A stretch of 22,793 bases of DNA, taken from positions 1 to 22,793 of the forward strand of contig CAZFVY010000113.1 of assembly GCA_964522665.1 (NCBI GenBank), in the 5' to 3' direction. The translations under genes and the position numbers were made by a program. This document shows, piece after piece, positions 1 through 8,413 of this stretch. Position 1 is the first letter of the stretch. Each line of letters starts with the position of its first letter. Origin of the DNA: CAZFVY01 sp964522665 (GTDB lineage: Bacteria; Verrucomicrobiota; Verrucomicrobiia; Limisphaerales; CAZFVY01). A model generated the notes under the pieces. The model was not told where the DNA came from. It did no database searches and saw only the letters and a program-made list of their open reading frames with translations.

Positions 1-90
1 ATCACCGCGCCAATAACTACAGGTTGCGGAGCGTGGAGTCATGTACATAGCCCTATTTTCTATTGTGAAGCGAATGGTGAGGCGCCGGTC

Positions 91-420
91 GTGGAATGGT
101 TACGGGAGCTTCGAGAATCGAACCCGAAGGCGTGGGCGCAATGCCGGGTTCGCATCGAGCAGCTTGAGGAGATGGGACACGCGTTGCGGCGTCCTGCGGC
201 AGACTTCTTGCGTGATGGGATCTATGAACTGCGGGCACGGAAAGGACATCTTCAGTATCGTATCTTATATTTTTTCCACGGACGGAACGTCGCGATTCTG
301 GCGCATTCGATGACCAAGGAAGAATTGATCCCGGCCGCCGAAATTGAGCGCGCGCGGAAGCGCAAACAACGATTTGAACTACAACCTGAAGATCACACCT
401 ATGAGGAAGAAGGCGACTAA
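91..420 (+). CDS. RelE/HigB-like toxin (phage-derived Gp49-like family), N-terminus uncertain
   Basis: The product resembles type II toxins of the Gp49-like/HigB (RelE superfamily) group, which are ribosome-dependent mRNA endonucleases in characterised members. Family-like segments are VEWLREL, the central DGIYELRARKGHLQYRILYFF, and AILAHSMTKEE followed by a basic helix ARKRKQRF. GTG at 91 is the only usual start in frame, giving 109 residues, but it falls inside the conserved block: the codons just upstream (bases 55-90) read IFYCEANGEAPV, which looks like the family's N-terminus. This frame stays open to base 1, while the nearest ATG (41) is in another frame. So the gene may begin before the window, use a rare start, or carry a 1-base frameshift in the T run at 56-59. 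Its stop lies inside the antitoxin gene, the toxin-first order usual for higBA. Family call fairly sure; start not. Confidence 0.75.
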   Translation: MEWLRELRESNPKAWAQCRVRIEQLEEMGHALRRPAADFLRDGIYELRARKGHLQYRILYFFHGRNVAILAHSMTKEELIPAAEIERARKRKQRFELQPEDHTYEEEGD

Positions 421-754
421 AAGCGCTGGCCGAACCAGCAACGCGAACGCGATTCTCGATCGGATGATGGGCGCCGACCCCGCCATGCGCCGCCTCGTCG
501 AAGAGGCCCGCAGCAATGCCGCGGCGGCCGAGGTCATTTACCACGCGCGCACCAAGGCCGAGCTCACGCAGAAGGCGCTCGCTGAACTGGTGGGGACGAC
601 CCAATCCGTTATCGCCAGATTGGAAGACGCCGACTACGAAGGACACTCCCTGACGATGTTGAGCCGGATCGCGGCCGCGTTGCAAAGCCACGTGGAGGTC
701 CGAATCGTTCCCAATCCGAGCGACCGGGTATTTGAGGCGGTGTCGAAAGGGTAG
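401..754 (+). CDS. XRE-family antitoxin (HigA-like)
   Basis: A 117-residue protein with a helix-turn-helix of the XRE/Cro type at about residues 49-100: KAELTQKALAELVGTTQSVI is the first part of the HTH, followed by ARLEDADYEG and a helix SLTMLSRIAAALQSHVEVRI. In higBA modules this protein binds and neutralises the toxin and represses the shared promoter. ATG at 401 was chosen because it overlaps the last 20 bases of the toxin gene, which suggests translational coupling; an upstream in-frame ATG at 344 would extend deep into the toxin gene. The N-terminal stretch (residues 1-20) is basic and low-complexity. No separate promoter is visible between the two genes. Confidence 0.85.
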   Translation: MRKKATKSAGRTSNANAILDRMMGADPAMRRLVEEARSNAAAAEVIYHARTKAELTQKALAELVGTTQSVIARLEDADYEGHSLTMLSRIAAALQSHVEVRIVPNPSDRVFEAVSKG

Positions 755-771
755 CGAACTAGTCGGCGGCG

Positions 772-789
772 GCGTTTTTCGAAGAACGC
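772..789. repeat. Imperfect palindrome between convergent genes
   Basis: GCGTTTTTCGAAGAACGC is self-complementary except for one mismatched pair around a TTCGAA centre. It sits in the 55-base gap between the end of the antitoxin gene (plus) and the end of the RND pump gene (minus). It could act as a weak bidirectional terminator, but neither side carries a convincing T tract beyond the one inside the stem. Confidence 0.35.
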
Positions 790-809
790 TCAGGCATCGC
801 GAAGTTCAA

Positions 810-3800
810 TCAGCTTTCCGCCGCGGATTGCGGGAAGCGGGCGTAGCGGAGGGCGAGGGTCGGGAGGACGAGGAGGTTAAGGAGGGTCGAGGTGATGAGG
901 CCGCCGAGGATGACGATGGCCATGGGGCCTTCGATTTCGCGGCCGGCTTCGCCGGTGCCGATGGCGAGCGGCAGGAGGCCGAGGGCGGTGACCAGCGCGG
1001 TCATCAGGATGGGCAGCAGCCGTTCGGAAGCGCCGCGCAGGACGGTTTCGAGGCCCCAGGTCATGCCCTCCTGTTGCACCAGATGCTCGTAATGCGAGAT
1101 CATCATGATCGAATTGCGCATCGTGATGCCGAAGAGGGTGACGAAGCCGACCAGAGAACCGATCGAAAGCGACGCGCCGGTCAGGTAGGCCGCGAGCACG
1201 CCGCCGACCAGCGCGAACGGCAGGTTGGCCAGCACCAGAAGGAGGTTGTTGACGCTGCGAAAAAGAATGGCCAGGAGCAGCACGATCCCGACGCCGGCGA
1301 TCACCGAGTGGAGCAGCAATTCCTGCCGCGCGCGCGCCTGTTCCTCCGCCGCGCCGCTGTAGGCGGGATAGACGCCGGGCGGAAACTTGACCGTCGCGGC
1401 GATCTTCGCCTTCGCGGCCGCGGCGACCGACGCCACGTCGCGGCCTTGCGCGCCGCAGGTGATCGTCTGGCGGCGGCGGGCGCCGTCGTGGAGGATGGCG
1501 TAACGCCCGGTCGTCAAACTGATTTCCGCAAGCTCGTGCAACGGCACGCGCGTTCCTTGCGAGTTGCGGACGATCAGCGCGCCGATCGTTTCGGGATCAC
1601 GACGGTTTTCCGGCGCCAGGATGACCGCCACGTCAAAGACCCGGGCGCCGAGATACGACTGCGCCACCGTCGCGCCTTGATAGGCGGTTTCGACGGCTTC
1701 GAGAACCTCCACGGGCGTGAAGCCGAAGGCGGTCAGACGGTCCGGCCGCAGGCGAACGGTCAATCGCGGCGAGCCGGGCGGAGACTGCACTTGCGCGTCC
1801 GTGGCGCCAGGAACGCCGGCGAGCGCGTCTTTCACCTCGCGTGCCTTTTCGTCGAGCGCGTCGAGGTCGTCGCCGAAAATGTTGACCACGATCGGAGCGG
1901 TCTCGCCGGAGATGGTTTCGCCAAGGCGGTCGCCCAGGAAGGTCAGGACTTCGAATTGGATGCCGGGATAGGCGCCGAGCGTTTTGCGAATTTCCGCCTG
2001 GACGGACTCCTCCTCCTCGGCGGGCATCGGCTTCAACTCGACGTGGAATTCGGTGCGGTGCGAACCCCAGGTATCCTCGCCCATTTCGGCGCGGCCAAGC
2101 TGCTGCTCGACCGTGGCGATATGCTGCGTGTTCTGCAATAACTCCCGGGAAATCCGCGCGCCCAATTCGAGCATCCGCGGCAGCGAGGTGCCCGGCGCGG
2201 CGGAGACCTGGAGCACGAAATGGCCTTCGCGGAAATCGGGCAGCAGTTCGCCGCCGAATTTGCGCAGCGTCATCAGCGACGCCGCGAACAGAAGCAGAGC
2301 CACGACGATCAGCGCGACCGGATAGCCGGTCAGCAATTTGAGCGCGCGGCGATGACCCTCCTTGAGCCAGCGGATGTACGCGACTTCCCGGTGCGGTTTG
2401 GCGCGCGAAAAGAGCGCGAAACAAAGCGCCGGGGTCACGGTCAACGCCACGATCAGCGAGGCCAGGATGGCGAGGATGAAGGCCGTGCCGAGCGGCGCAA
2501 AAAAGCGTCCGGACACGCCGCTCATCATCAGCACCGGCAGGAAAACCATCGCCACGATGAACGTGGCATAGACCACCGCGCTGCGCACTTCGAGCGAGGC
2601 CTCGAGGACGACTTGAAAGAGCGAGCGCGGAGTGGCCAAGCCGCTGTTCTCGCGCAGGCGCCGCAGGATATTCTCGACGTCGATGATCGCGTCATCAACC
2701 ACGACGCCGATGGCGACCGCGAAGCCGCCCAGCGTGATGGTGTTGATCGTGGCGCCGAAGCGGTCGAGCACGATCACCGCCGCGAGGAGCGAAAGCGGGA
2801 TGGCGGAAAACGAGATCAGCGCGGTCCGCAAATCGAGCAGGAACAGGAAGAGGACGACCGCCACCAGGCCGGCGCCCAAGAGGAGGGAGGATTTCACGTT
2901 GCGAATGGCGTTCTCGATAAAGGTCGCGGGCCGGTGCAGGCGCGCGTACAGTTTGATGCCTTGCGCGTCGAACGTCGGCTTCATTTGTTCGAGGACCTGC
3001 TCAACCGCCTCGGTGACTTCCATGGTGTTCGCGCCGTATTGGCCGGACATGGTGATTAAGATGCCCGGTTCGCCCTGAATCAGCGCGTCGCCGAATTTCG
3101 GTTCCGCCGCTTCGACGACCGTCGCGACATCCTTCAGCCGCACGGGCCGGCTGTCGCGGGACGTGACGACGACTTCGCCCAGCTCCGCCGCGGTCAGCGC
3201 TTGTCCCTCCGTCTGGATCGTGATTCTTTGCTGGGCGGTCTCGATGAAACCGGCGCCGCGAACGCCGGTCGAGTTGCGCGCGGCAGCGAGCACGTCCTGG
3301 AGGGCGAGCTCGTAGGCGATCAGACGATCCGGTTTCACTTGAATCTGCAGTTGGCGCGTTTCACCGCCGAAGACGGTGACGCGGGCGACTCCGGGCACGG
3401 CGAGGACCGCCGGGCGAACGGTCCACTCGGCGAACGTCCGCAAATCCATGGGGGAAAGTTTTTGGGAGACCAAGCCGAACTTCAGGAGGTCCATGGTCGA
3501 GGAGGTGAGTTGCTCCATCTTGGGCGACTTCACGCCGGCGGGCAATTCACCGGAAAGCTCCGCGAGGCGCTCGGCCAAGCCCTGGCGCGCGATATAAATA
3601 TCGGTGCCCTCTTTGAAGACGACCGTGACGACGGAGAGGCCTTGGATCGACTCGGACCGCATCGATTCCAAGCTGGCGGCGCCGTTGACGACGCCCTCGA
3701 CGGCGCGCGTGACGAGCGCTTCGACCTGCTCGGCCGCGAGGCCGGGCGATTCGGTCTGGATGGTCACCTGGGGTTGCACGAACTCCGGGAAGACGTCGAG

Positions 3801-3905
3801 CTTGGCGTGCGCGGCGACGTAGAGTCCGTAACCGATCAACAGGCACGCCAGCGCGATCACGACGCCGCGATAGCGCAACGAGAATTGAACGAATTGGTTA
3901 AGCAT
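810..3905 (-). CDS. Heavy-metal-type RND efflux pump (CzcA/CusA family permease)
   Basis: The 1031-residue product has full length for the HME branch of RND pumps, inner membrane proton/substrate antiporters that export from cytoplasm or periplasm through a tripartite channel. Visible features: TM1 at about 13-31; porter motif KLDVFPEFVQPQV (35-47); TM2-TM6 at about 340-500; the TM4 proton-relay segment GVVVDDAIIDVEN (400-412), with D404 in the place of CusA D405; TM7 at about 530-546; TM8-TM12 at about 865-1020, including GFVTLFGITMRNS (920-932) and a C-terminal LLNLLVLPTLALRYARF. Aligned by eye with CusA, its methionine triad (M573, M623, M672) is replaced by Q566, R617 and E663, so Cu(I)/Ag(I) transport cannot be assumed. 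It is the last gene of the operon, 69 bases after the adaptor gene. The family is sure; the substrate is unknown. Confidence 0.95.
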   Translation of the reverse strand: MLNQFVQFSLRYRGVVIALACLLIGYGLYVAAHAKLDVFPEFVQPQVTIQTESPGLAAEQVEALVTRAVEGVVNGAASLESMRSESIQGLSVVTVVFKEGTDIYIARQGLAERLAELSGELPAGVKSPKMEQLTSSTMDLLKFGLVSQKLSPMDLRTFAEWTVRPAVLAVPGVARVTVFGGETRQLQIQVKPDRLIAYELALQDVLAAARNSTGVRGAGFIETAQQRITIQTEGQALTAAELGEVVVTSRDSRPVRLKDVATVVEAAEPKFGDALIQGEPGILITMSGQYGANTMEVTEAVEQVLEQMKPTFDAQGIKLYARLHRPATFIENAIRNVKSSLLLGAGLVAVVLFLFLLDLRTALISFSAIPLSLLAAVIVLDRFGATINTITLGGFAVAIGVVVDDAIIDVENILRRLRENSGLATPRSLFQVVLEASLEVRSAVVYATFIVAMVFLPVLMMSGVSGRFFAPLGTAFILAILASLIVALTVTPALCFALFSRAKPHREVAYIRWLKEGHRRALKLLTGYPVALIVVALLLFAASLMTLRKFGGELLPDFREGHFVLQVSAAPGTSLPRMLELGARISRELLQNTQHIATVEQQLGRAEMGEDTWGSHRTEFHVELKPMPAEEEESVQAEIRKTLGAYPGIQFEVLTFLGDRLGETISGETAPIVVNIFGDDLDALDEKAREVKDALAGVPGATDAQVQSPPGSPRLTVRLRPDRLTAFGFTPVEVLEAVETAYQGATVAQSYLGARVFDVAVILAPENRRDPETIGALIVRNSQGTRVPLHELAEISLTTGRYAILHDGARRRQTITCGAQGRDVASVAAAAKAKIAATVKFPPGVYPAYSGAAEEQARARQELLLHSVIAGVGIVLLLAILFRSVNNLLLVLANLPFALVGGVLAAYLTGASLSIGSLVGFVTLFGITMRNSIMMISHYEHLVQQEGMTWGLETVLRGASERLLPILMTALVTALGLLPLAIGTGEAGREIEGPMAIVILGGLITSTLLNLLVLPTLALRYARFPQSAAES

Positions 3906-3974
3906 CGGGGGTTTTCGCCGCTGAGCGGAGCGTGGCGGCCACGGGGCGGATCACGAATTCGAGCCGCCGTAAGT

Positions 3975-5033
3975 TCAATCTTTCACCCCGCTGACCAATT
4001 CCCCAGCGCGCAACTCCTCGGAGAGGAGCAGTTGGCCGCCGTTAATCACAATCGCGTCCTGGGCGGTGACACCGTTGGTCACGAACCAACCGGCCTCGGT
4101 CGGCCGGTCCAACGTCAACTCGCGACGCGTGAACGCGTCCGGCGCCGTTTGGACATAGACCCAAGTCTTGCCCTCGTGGCGCAGGATCGCCTCGCGCGGC
4201 ACGATGACTCCCGCGCGAGGGTCGCCCGCCAGTTGGAGGAAGCCCGCCAATGCGGCGCCGGGCGCCAGCCACGCCGGATCGCCATTGGCCACGAAGAGGA
4301 AGCCTTGCCCCTGCGACTGCGGGTCCACCTGCGGCGCCGGACTGAAAAACTCCGCCGCGATCATTTTGTCCGGATCGCCGAGCGATACCAGACGGGCGCC
4401 AAGTGGCGAGGCCGCGATGGATTCACCGGCGGGAAGATCGACCCGCGCCAGGACACGTTCGCGAGTCGCGAACGAGAAGGCGAACGCCAGCAAATCCTGC
4501 TGTTGCGCCATCGCCTTGCCCCACGCCAGCAGGAGGCGATCGCGCGCGGAACGGACGGCGAGCTGGTCCCGCTTGGCGGCGGCTTCCGCGGCTTGCAACG
4601 CGCGGGCCGAGGCATTGTCCTGTTCGCTCAAACGTTTGAGCCGTTCAAACTCGGGAATCGAGGCCGACGCCACAATTTCCGCGTTCGCGATTTCCGCGAC
4701 CAGCGCCACGAGCGGCGCCGGATCGAGCGCCCGGCCATAGCCTCTGACTTCAGCGCTTAGATTGGTCACGGCCGGGTTCGCGGTCTTGAGGCTCGCGCGC
4801 TGACGTGTCGCCTCATCGAATGTCACGGTGACCTCGCCGTTGGAGGCGCGCTTCACGCGGGAGGGCGGTTCGGCTTCCTTTTCGGTTTTCGCTTCGGTTT
4901 TCCCTTCGGCCTTCGCGTCCGTGGGCGGTTTGGCGTCGTCGGCGTCCTTCTTTTGCGCGGGCGCCTTCCAAATAAAAAGCGCGACAGCCCCTAGGACCAG
5001 CAGGCCGATCAAAATGACGGGTTTCGTTTTCAT
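3975..5033 (-). CDS. Efflux RND periplasmic adaptor (membrane fusion protein)
   Basis: A 352-residue adaptor that would link the inner membrane pump to the outer membrane channel. Residues 1-23 form an uncleaved anchor or signal (MKTKPVILIGLLVLGAVALF). Residues 24-60 are a charged Lys/Glu/Ala-rich linker with repeated KAEGKTEAKTEKEAE-like units. A region near 110-170 rich in Ala, Glu and Arg (FERLKRLSEQDNASARALQA) is the alpha-helical hairpin. The beta-barrel and membrane-proximal parts follow, with the family-typical VIVPREAILRHEGKTWVYVQ and a final GGQLLLSEEL. I see no CusB-like Met motifs and no His-rich metal-binding N-terminus. The gene lies between the TolC-type gene (54-base gap) and the pump gene and shares their strand, so it belongs to the same tripartite complex. 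Confidence 0.9.
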   Translation of the reverse strand: MKTKPVILIGLLVLGAVALFIWKAPAQKKDADDAKPPTDAKAEGKTEAKTEKEAEPPSRVKRASNGEVTVTFDEATRQRASLKTANPAVTNLSAEVRGYGRALDPAPLVALVAEIANAEIVASASIPEFERLKRLSEQDNASARALQAAEAAAKRDQLAVRSARDRLLLAWGKAMAQQQDLLAFAFSFATRERVLARVDLPAGESIAASPLGARLVSLGDPDKMIAAEFFSPAPQVDPQSQGQGFLFVANGDPAWLAPGAALAGFLQLAGDPRAGVIVPREAILRHEGKTWVYVQTAPDAFTRRELTLDRPTEAGWFVTNGVTAQDAIVINGGQLLLSEELRAGELVSGVKD

Positions 5034-5087
5034 AGGTTCAACCGCGCGCGCGGGCGTGAAACGGCGAATGGTTCTGACGGGAGGCGC

Positions 5088-6536
5088 TCATCGGGGAGGC
5101 GGCGTGGCGCCGTCGGCGGAGATTTCGATCCGCGCGGCGCGCGCCGCGGCCGGGAGGTCCAGCGGCCGTTGGATGGCGTCTTCGAGCGCGCCGTAGGCCG
5201 ACTGCGCCTTGACCAGCGCGTCCAAGCGGGCGATTTCGCCGGTGGCCAACTCGAGTTGCGCGCCGAGCAGATCGAGACGGTCGCCGGCGCCCGCCTGCGC
5301 GAGCGCCTGGGCGGAGTCGGCTTGTTTCCGTTGCGCGGTCGCCAGCGCTTCGAGGCCGGCCAATTGTTCCTGCGCGGCGCGGTAGCCGGTGGCCGCGCGG
5401 TCAATGGCGGCGATGACGCGCGCCTGCAACGCGTTGAAACGCGCCGCGGCTTCGGAACGATGCGCCAACGCTTCGGCGATCGGCCCCTGATTCTGATTGA
5501 GCACGGGCAATTCGACGGTGAGGCCAAGCGACCACTTGTTATCGCCCTGGTCAAACTGATAGCCGGGAGCGAAATGGATGTCGGGGTATTGGCGCGCGAT
5601 TTCCAGGCGCAACGCCGACTCCGCGCCGGCGTAGTCGGCGAGCGCGGCGAGCACGTCGGCGCGATGCCGCAGCGCGTCGCGGCGGAGGGCGGCGGAGGTC
5701 AATTCATTCGCCGCGGGGGGCGCTTGGAAAAAGTCCGAAGCCAGCGTCAAACCGTCGAGCGCGCGCAAGGGAATGCCGATCGCCTCGGCGACGCCGGCGC
5801 GGGCCTCGGCGCGCGCGCGCTGGGCGTCGGCCAAATCGATCAAGCTTTTTTCGAGGAGAATCCGCGCCGGGATCACCTCAGGCCGCGCGATGGCGCCGGC
5901 CGCGACGCGGCCTTCCAGGAGTCGCACGATTTGCCGTTGGATTTGCGCCGCTTGTTCAAGGAGCGTCGCGCGCCGCTCGGCCGCCGCTAATTGCAGCACG
6001 CTCGCGCGCACGGCGCCGCGGGTCTGCCACGCAACGGCGGCGATGTTCAAGCGGGCGGATTGCGAAAGCGCCTCGGCCCGGGCGATCCGGTAACCCCGCT
6101 TGCCGGCCGTCTCGAGCGGTACGTCCACGCTGAAGAGCGGAATCCAGGGCGAGAGGCCGCCGGAAGCGCTGAAGTCATAGCCGGGCGTCACATTGAGGGT
6201 TGGATTTGGCCGGGCGCCCGCCGTCATCACCGCCGCGCGGGCGCTGGCCCATTCGGCGCGCGCCACTTCGAGGGCCGGTTGAAAATAGAACGCCGCGAGG
6301 GTGAGGCGCGGGAAATCCCACACTTGCAGGGGCCAGGTCGCGGGCGTCGCGCCCGGGACGGATTCGAGCAGGCGCCGCAGGCCCGGGTCGTCCAACCGGC
6401 GGTCGTCGATCCGCGCGCCGTTGTCGGCCGCCGAAATCGGGCGCGCCTGGTAATGGGCGCAACCGGGGCCGGCGGCGGCCAACGCGAGCAGAGCCGCCGA
6501 AACCTTGATGACGAAGTTCGATTTCACGCGGCGCAT
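5088..6536 (-). CDS. TolC/CusC-type outer membrane efflux lipoprotein
   Basis: A 482-residue outer membrane factor of the OprM/CusC type, the exit duct of the tripartite pump. The chosen ATG (6536) gives a signal peptide MRRVKSNFVIKVSAALLALA followed by a Cys at residue 26 in a weak lipobox (GPGC), suggesting lipid anchoring. The rest contains the two OEP repeats: long Ala/Arg/Gln-rich helices and short strands such as NPTLNVTPGYDF in the first half, and the matching PDIHFAPGYQFDQGDNKWSL then GLTVELPVLNQNQGPIAEA in the second, which are hallmark segments of this family. A longer reading from 6620 would have a non-signal N-terminus and is less likely. The start overlaps the end of the kinase gene by 13 bases, so regulators and structural genes appear to form one transcript. 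Confidence 0.92.
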   Translation of the reverse strand: MRRVKSNFVIKVSAALLALAAAGPGCAHYQARPISAADNGARIDDRRLDDPGLRRLLESVPGATPATWPLQVWDFPRLTLAAFYFQPALEVARAEWASARAAVMTAGARPNPTLNVTPGYDFSASGGLSPWIPLFSVDVPLETAGKRGYRIARAEALSQSARLNIAAVAWQTRGAVRASVLQLAAAERRATLLEQAAQIQRQIVRLLEGRVAAGAIARPEVIPARILLEKSLIDLADAQRARAEARAGVAEAIGIPLRALDGLTLASDFFQAPPAANELTSAALRRDALRHRADVLAALADYAGAESALRLEIARQYPDIHFAPGYQFDQGDNKWSLGLTVELPVLNQNQGPIAEALAHRSEAAARFNALQARVIAAIDRAATGYRAAQEQLAGLEALATAQRKQADSAQALAQAGAGDRLDLLGAQLELATGEIARLDALVKAQSAYGALEDAIQRPLDLPAAARAARIEISADGATPPPR

Positions 6537-7579
6537 TGGGGCAAGCGGACGGTGACCACCGTGGTAGTTTCCGGGGTCGAATCGATGCGGATCTCGCCGC
6601 CATGCGCGGTCACGATCCATTGGGCGATGCTCAAGCCGAGACCGCAGCCCTCGGTCCAGCCGTAGCGCTCGGCGTCACCGCGGAAAAAGCGGTCAAAGAC
6701 GCGCGGTAATATTTCCGGCGCGATCCCGGGTCCGGTGTTCGCAATCGTCAACTCCGCGTCGCGGGCGCGGGCGCGCAGGTCGATGGTCACCTGCCCGCGC
6801 GCGTGATTGTATTTGATCGCGTTGTCGCTGAGGTTCAAGAGGAGTTGCCGCAGGCGGTCGTGGTCGCCCGCGAGCGTCACCGGGTCAAGCTGGCGCAGCG
6901 CGACGTCGATTTGGCGCGGTTGCGCGAGGATCAAGGCGTCAGCGTGGGCCTCGCGGACCAATTCGTCGAGGCGAACGGGCGCGCAGGCGAGGGCAACCTG
7001 GCCGGCGTCCGCCTTGGCCAGCAGGGTCAAGCCGTCCACGATGCGCGTTAAACGCTGCACTTCCTCCAGTTGGCTGTGCAACAGCTCGCGGTGTTCCGCC
7101 GGACTGGCGGGGTCGCGCAGGGCCGTTTCGAGCTGCCCGTGCATGACAGTGAGCGGCGTCTTCAATTCGTGCGAGGCGTGCAGGGTGAATTCGCGGACCC
7201 GCTGGAAGGATTGCGCCAGGCGGCCGGTCATGCCGTTGAATACCTCAGTCAACCGGTCGAGCTCATCGCCATTACCGGAGCGCGGGAGGCGTTCGCGCAG
7301 ATTATGCTCCTGGATTTGCCCGGCGGCCTCGGTGAGGGCCGCGATCGGCGCGAGCGCCTTGCACATCATCCACCAGCCGCCGGTCACGGCGAGCACGGCG
7401 ACGGGGATGCCGCACCAGAGCGTCGCCGCGAGCACGCGCGACCAGCCGCCGTTTTCGGCGACGCCGGCGACTTTGGTCCGTTCCTCGCCCAATTCATCCA
7501 CCCACCACGCCGTCAGCAGCGCGGAGGAGACGAGCAGGATGCCCGCGTACCACCAAGTCAACCGGCCGCGAATCGTCAC
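6524..7579 (-). CDS. Two-component sensor histidine kinase
   Basis: A 351-residue inner membrane kinase. TM1 is at about 10-26 and TM2 at about 51-70, enclosing only about 24 periplasmic residues. A HAMP linker follows at 72-124, then HisKA with the phosphoacceptor H137 in FTLHASHELKTPL. The HATPase domain has the N box LLNLSDNAIKYN, G1 ANTGPGI, F box FDRFFRGD and G2 GCGLGLSIAQWI. The kinase should phosphorylate the regulator encoded just upstream: the two genes overlap by 4 bases (GTGA, GTG start), a classic coupled pair. The tiny periplasmic loop contrasts with the large metal-binding sensor domain of CusS, so the signal may be sensed in the membrane. No metal-binding His or Met cluster is visible. 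Confidence 0.93.
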   Translation of the reverse strand: MTIRGRLTWWYAGILLVSSALLTAWWVDELGEERTKVAGVAENGGWSRVLAATLWCGIPVAVLAVTGGWWMMCKALAPIAALTEAAGQIQEHNLRERLPRSGNGDELDRLTEVFNGMTGRLAQSFQRVREFTLHASHELKTPLTVMHGQLETALRDPASPAEHRELLHSQLEEVQRLTRIVDGLTLLAKADAGQVALACAPVRLDELVREAHADALILAQPRQIDVALRQLDPVTLAGDHDRLRQLLLNLSDNAIKYNHARGQVTIDLRARARDAELTIANTGPGIAPEILPRVFDRFFRGDAERYGWTEGCGLGLSIAQWIVTAHGGEIRIDSTPETTTVVTVRLPQCAA

Positions 7580-8250
7580 GCTGGCTCCTTGAGCACGTAA
7601 CCGACCCCGCGCGCGGTGTGCAGTAATTTCGGCTCGAATTCAGCGTCGATCTTTTCGCGCAGGCGCATGATATAGACATCGACGATATTCGTCCCCGGGT
7701 CGAAATGATAATCCCAGACTTTTTCCAGGATCGCCATGCGGCCGCAGATGCGCCCGGCGGAACGCATGAGGAATTCAAGGAGGCGATATTCGCGCGCGGC
7801 CAGGTCGATGACGTGCGCGCCGCGTTTGGCCTGACGCGTGATCGTATCGAGGGTGAGGTCCGCCACGCGCAACACGACCGGCCGCGGCTCGGTCCCTCGC
7901 CGTCCCAACGCGCGGAGGCGGGCGACCAATTCCGCCAGTTCGAACGGCTTGGCCAAATAATCATCGGCGCCGGCATTGAGGCCTTCCACGCGCTCGCTCA
8001 CGTCGCCGCGCGCCGAAAGGACGAGGACCGGCGTGGCGATGTTGCGCTCGCGCAGGCGGCGCAGCACGCTCAAGCCGTCGCGCCCGGGGAGCATCACGTC
8101 GAGCACGATGGCGTCGAAGGGCGAACTGCCGGCGGCGGCGAGGGCTTCGTTGCCATCGTGGAGGACATCGACGGCAAAACTCTCCGATTGCAGGGCCTTG
8201 CGAATGAACGAGGCGGTCTTCTTCTCATCTTCGACCACAAGGATGCGCAT
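7576..8250 (-). CDS. OmpR/PhoB-family response regulator
   Basis: A 224-residue regulator. The receiver domain (1-118) has the acidic site D8, phosphoacceptor D51 in VLDVMLPGRDG, S79 and the conserved K101 in YLAKPF. The winged-helix DNA-binding domain (about 126-222) ends with the typical NIVDVYIMRLREKID and TARGVGYVL. It is the first gene of the efflux operon, followed by its kinase with a 4-base overlap. The dyad at 8398-8413, 148 bases upstream of its ATG, matches the core of the CusR/CopR box, so this protein probably activates its own operon; similarity to CusR/CzcR/CopR regulators supports a metal or copper response. Which signal it answers cannot be told from sequence. Confidence 0.95.
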   Translation of the reverse strand: MRILVVEDEKKTASFIRKALQSESFAVDVLHDGNEALAAAGSSPFDAIVLDVMLPGRDGLSVLRRLRERNIATPVLVLSARGDVSERVEGLNAGADDYLAKPFELAELVARLRALGRRGTEPRPVVLRVADLTLDTITRQAKRGAHVIDLAAREYRLLEFLMRSAGRICGRMAILEKVWDYHFDPGTNIVDVYIMRLREKIDAEFEPKLLHTARGVGYVLKEPA

Positions 8251-8397
8251 ACTCGGAGACTAGCCCGTCACGGGCGCCCGCCCAACAAGAAAAACGCCGG
8301 GGCGCGGGATGGAGGGAAAGCGGCTCGGTTCATTGATTGACGCGTTGATCGCGCCGGGAATGTGAACACGCGCGGGTGAAGCGGGTGTGAACCGAAA

Positions 8398-8413
8398 ATG
8401 ACAATGTTGTCAT
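8398..8413. promoter_or_regulatory. CusR/CopR-type operator upstream of the efflux operon
   Basis: ATGACAA-TG-TTGTCAT is a perfect 7+7 inverted repeat with a 2-base spacer. The Escherichia coli CusR box has half-sites AAAATGACAA and TTGTCATTTT separated by two bases; here the full left half (AAAATGACAA, 8395-8404) and seven bases of the right half match. It lies between the end of rsmH and the start of the response regulator gene, both on the minus strand. Reading toward the regulator, TTCAC recurs three times in the next 50 bases (8361-8393), which may be further regulator contacts. No clear -10 element could be assigned. Confidence 0.75.

Noticed and set aside
732..3078. Long plus-strand ORFs opposite the RND pump gene (up to 469 codons)
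   Set aside because: They are antisense frames over a gene with clear RND motifs; products are Arg/Gly/His/Asp-rich without domains, as expected in GC-rich DNA.
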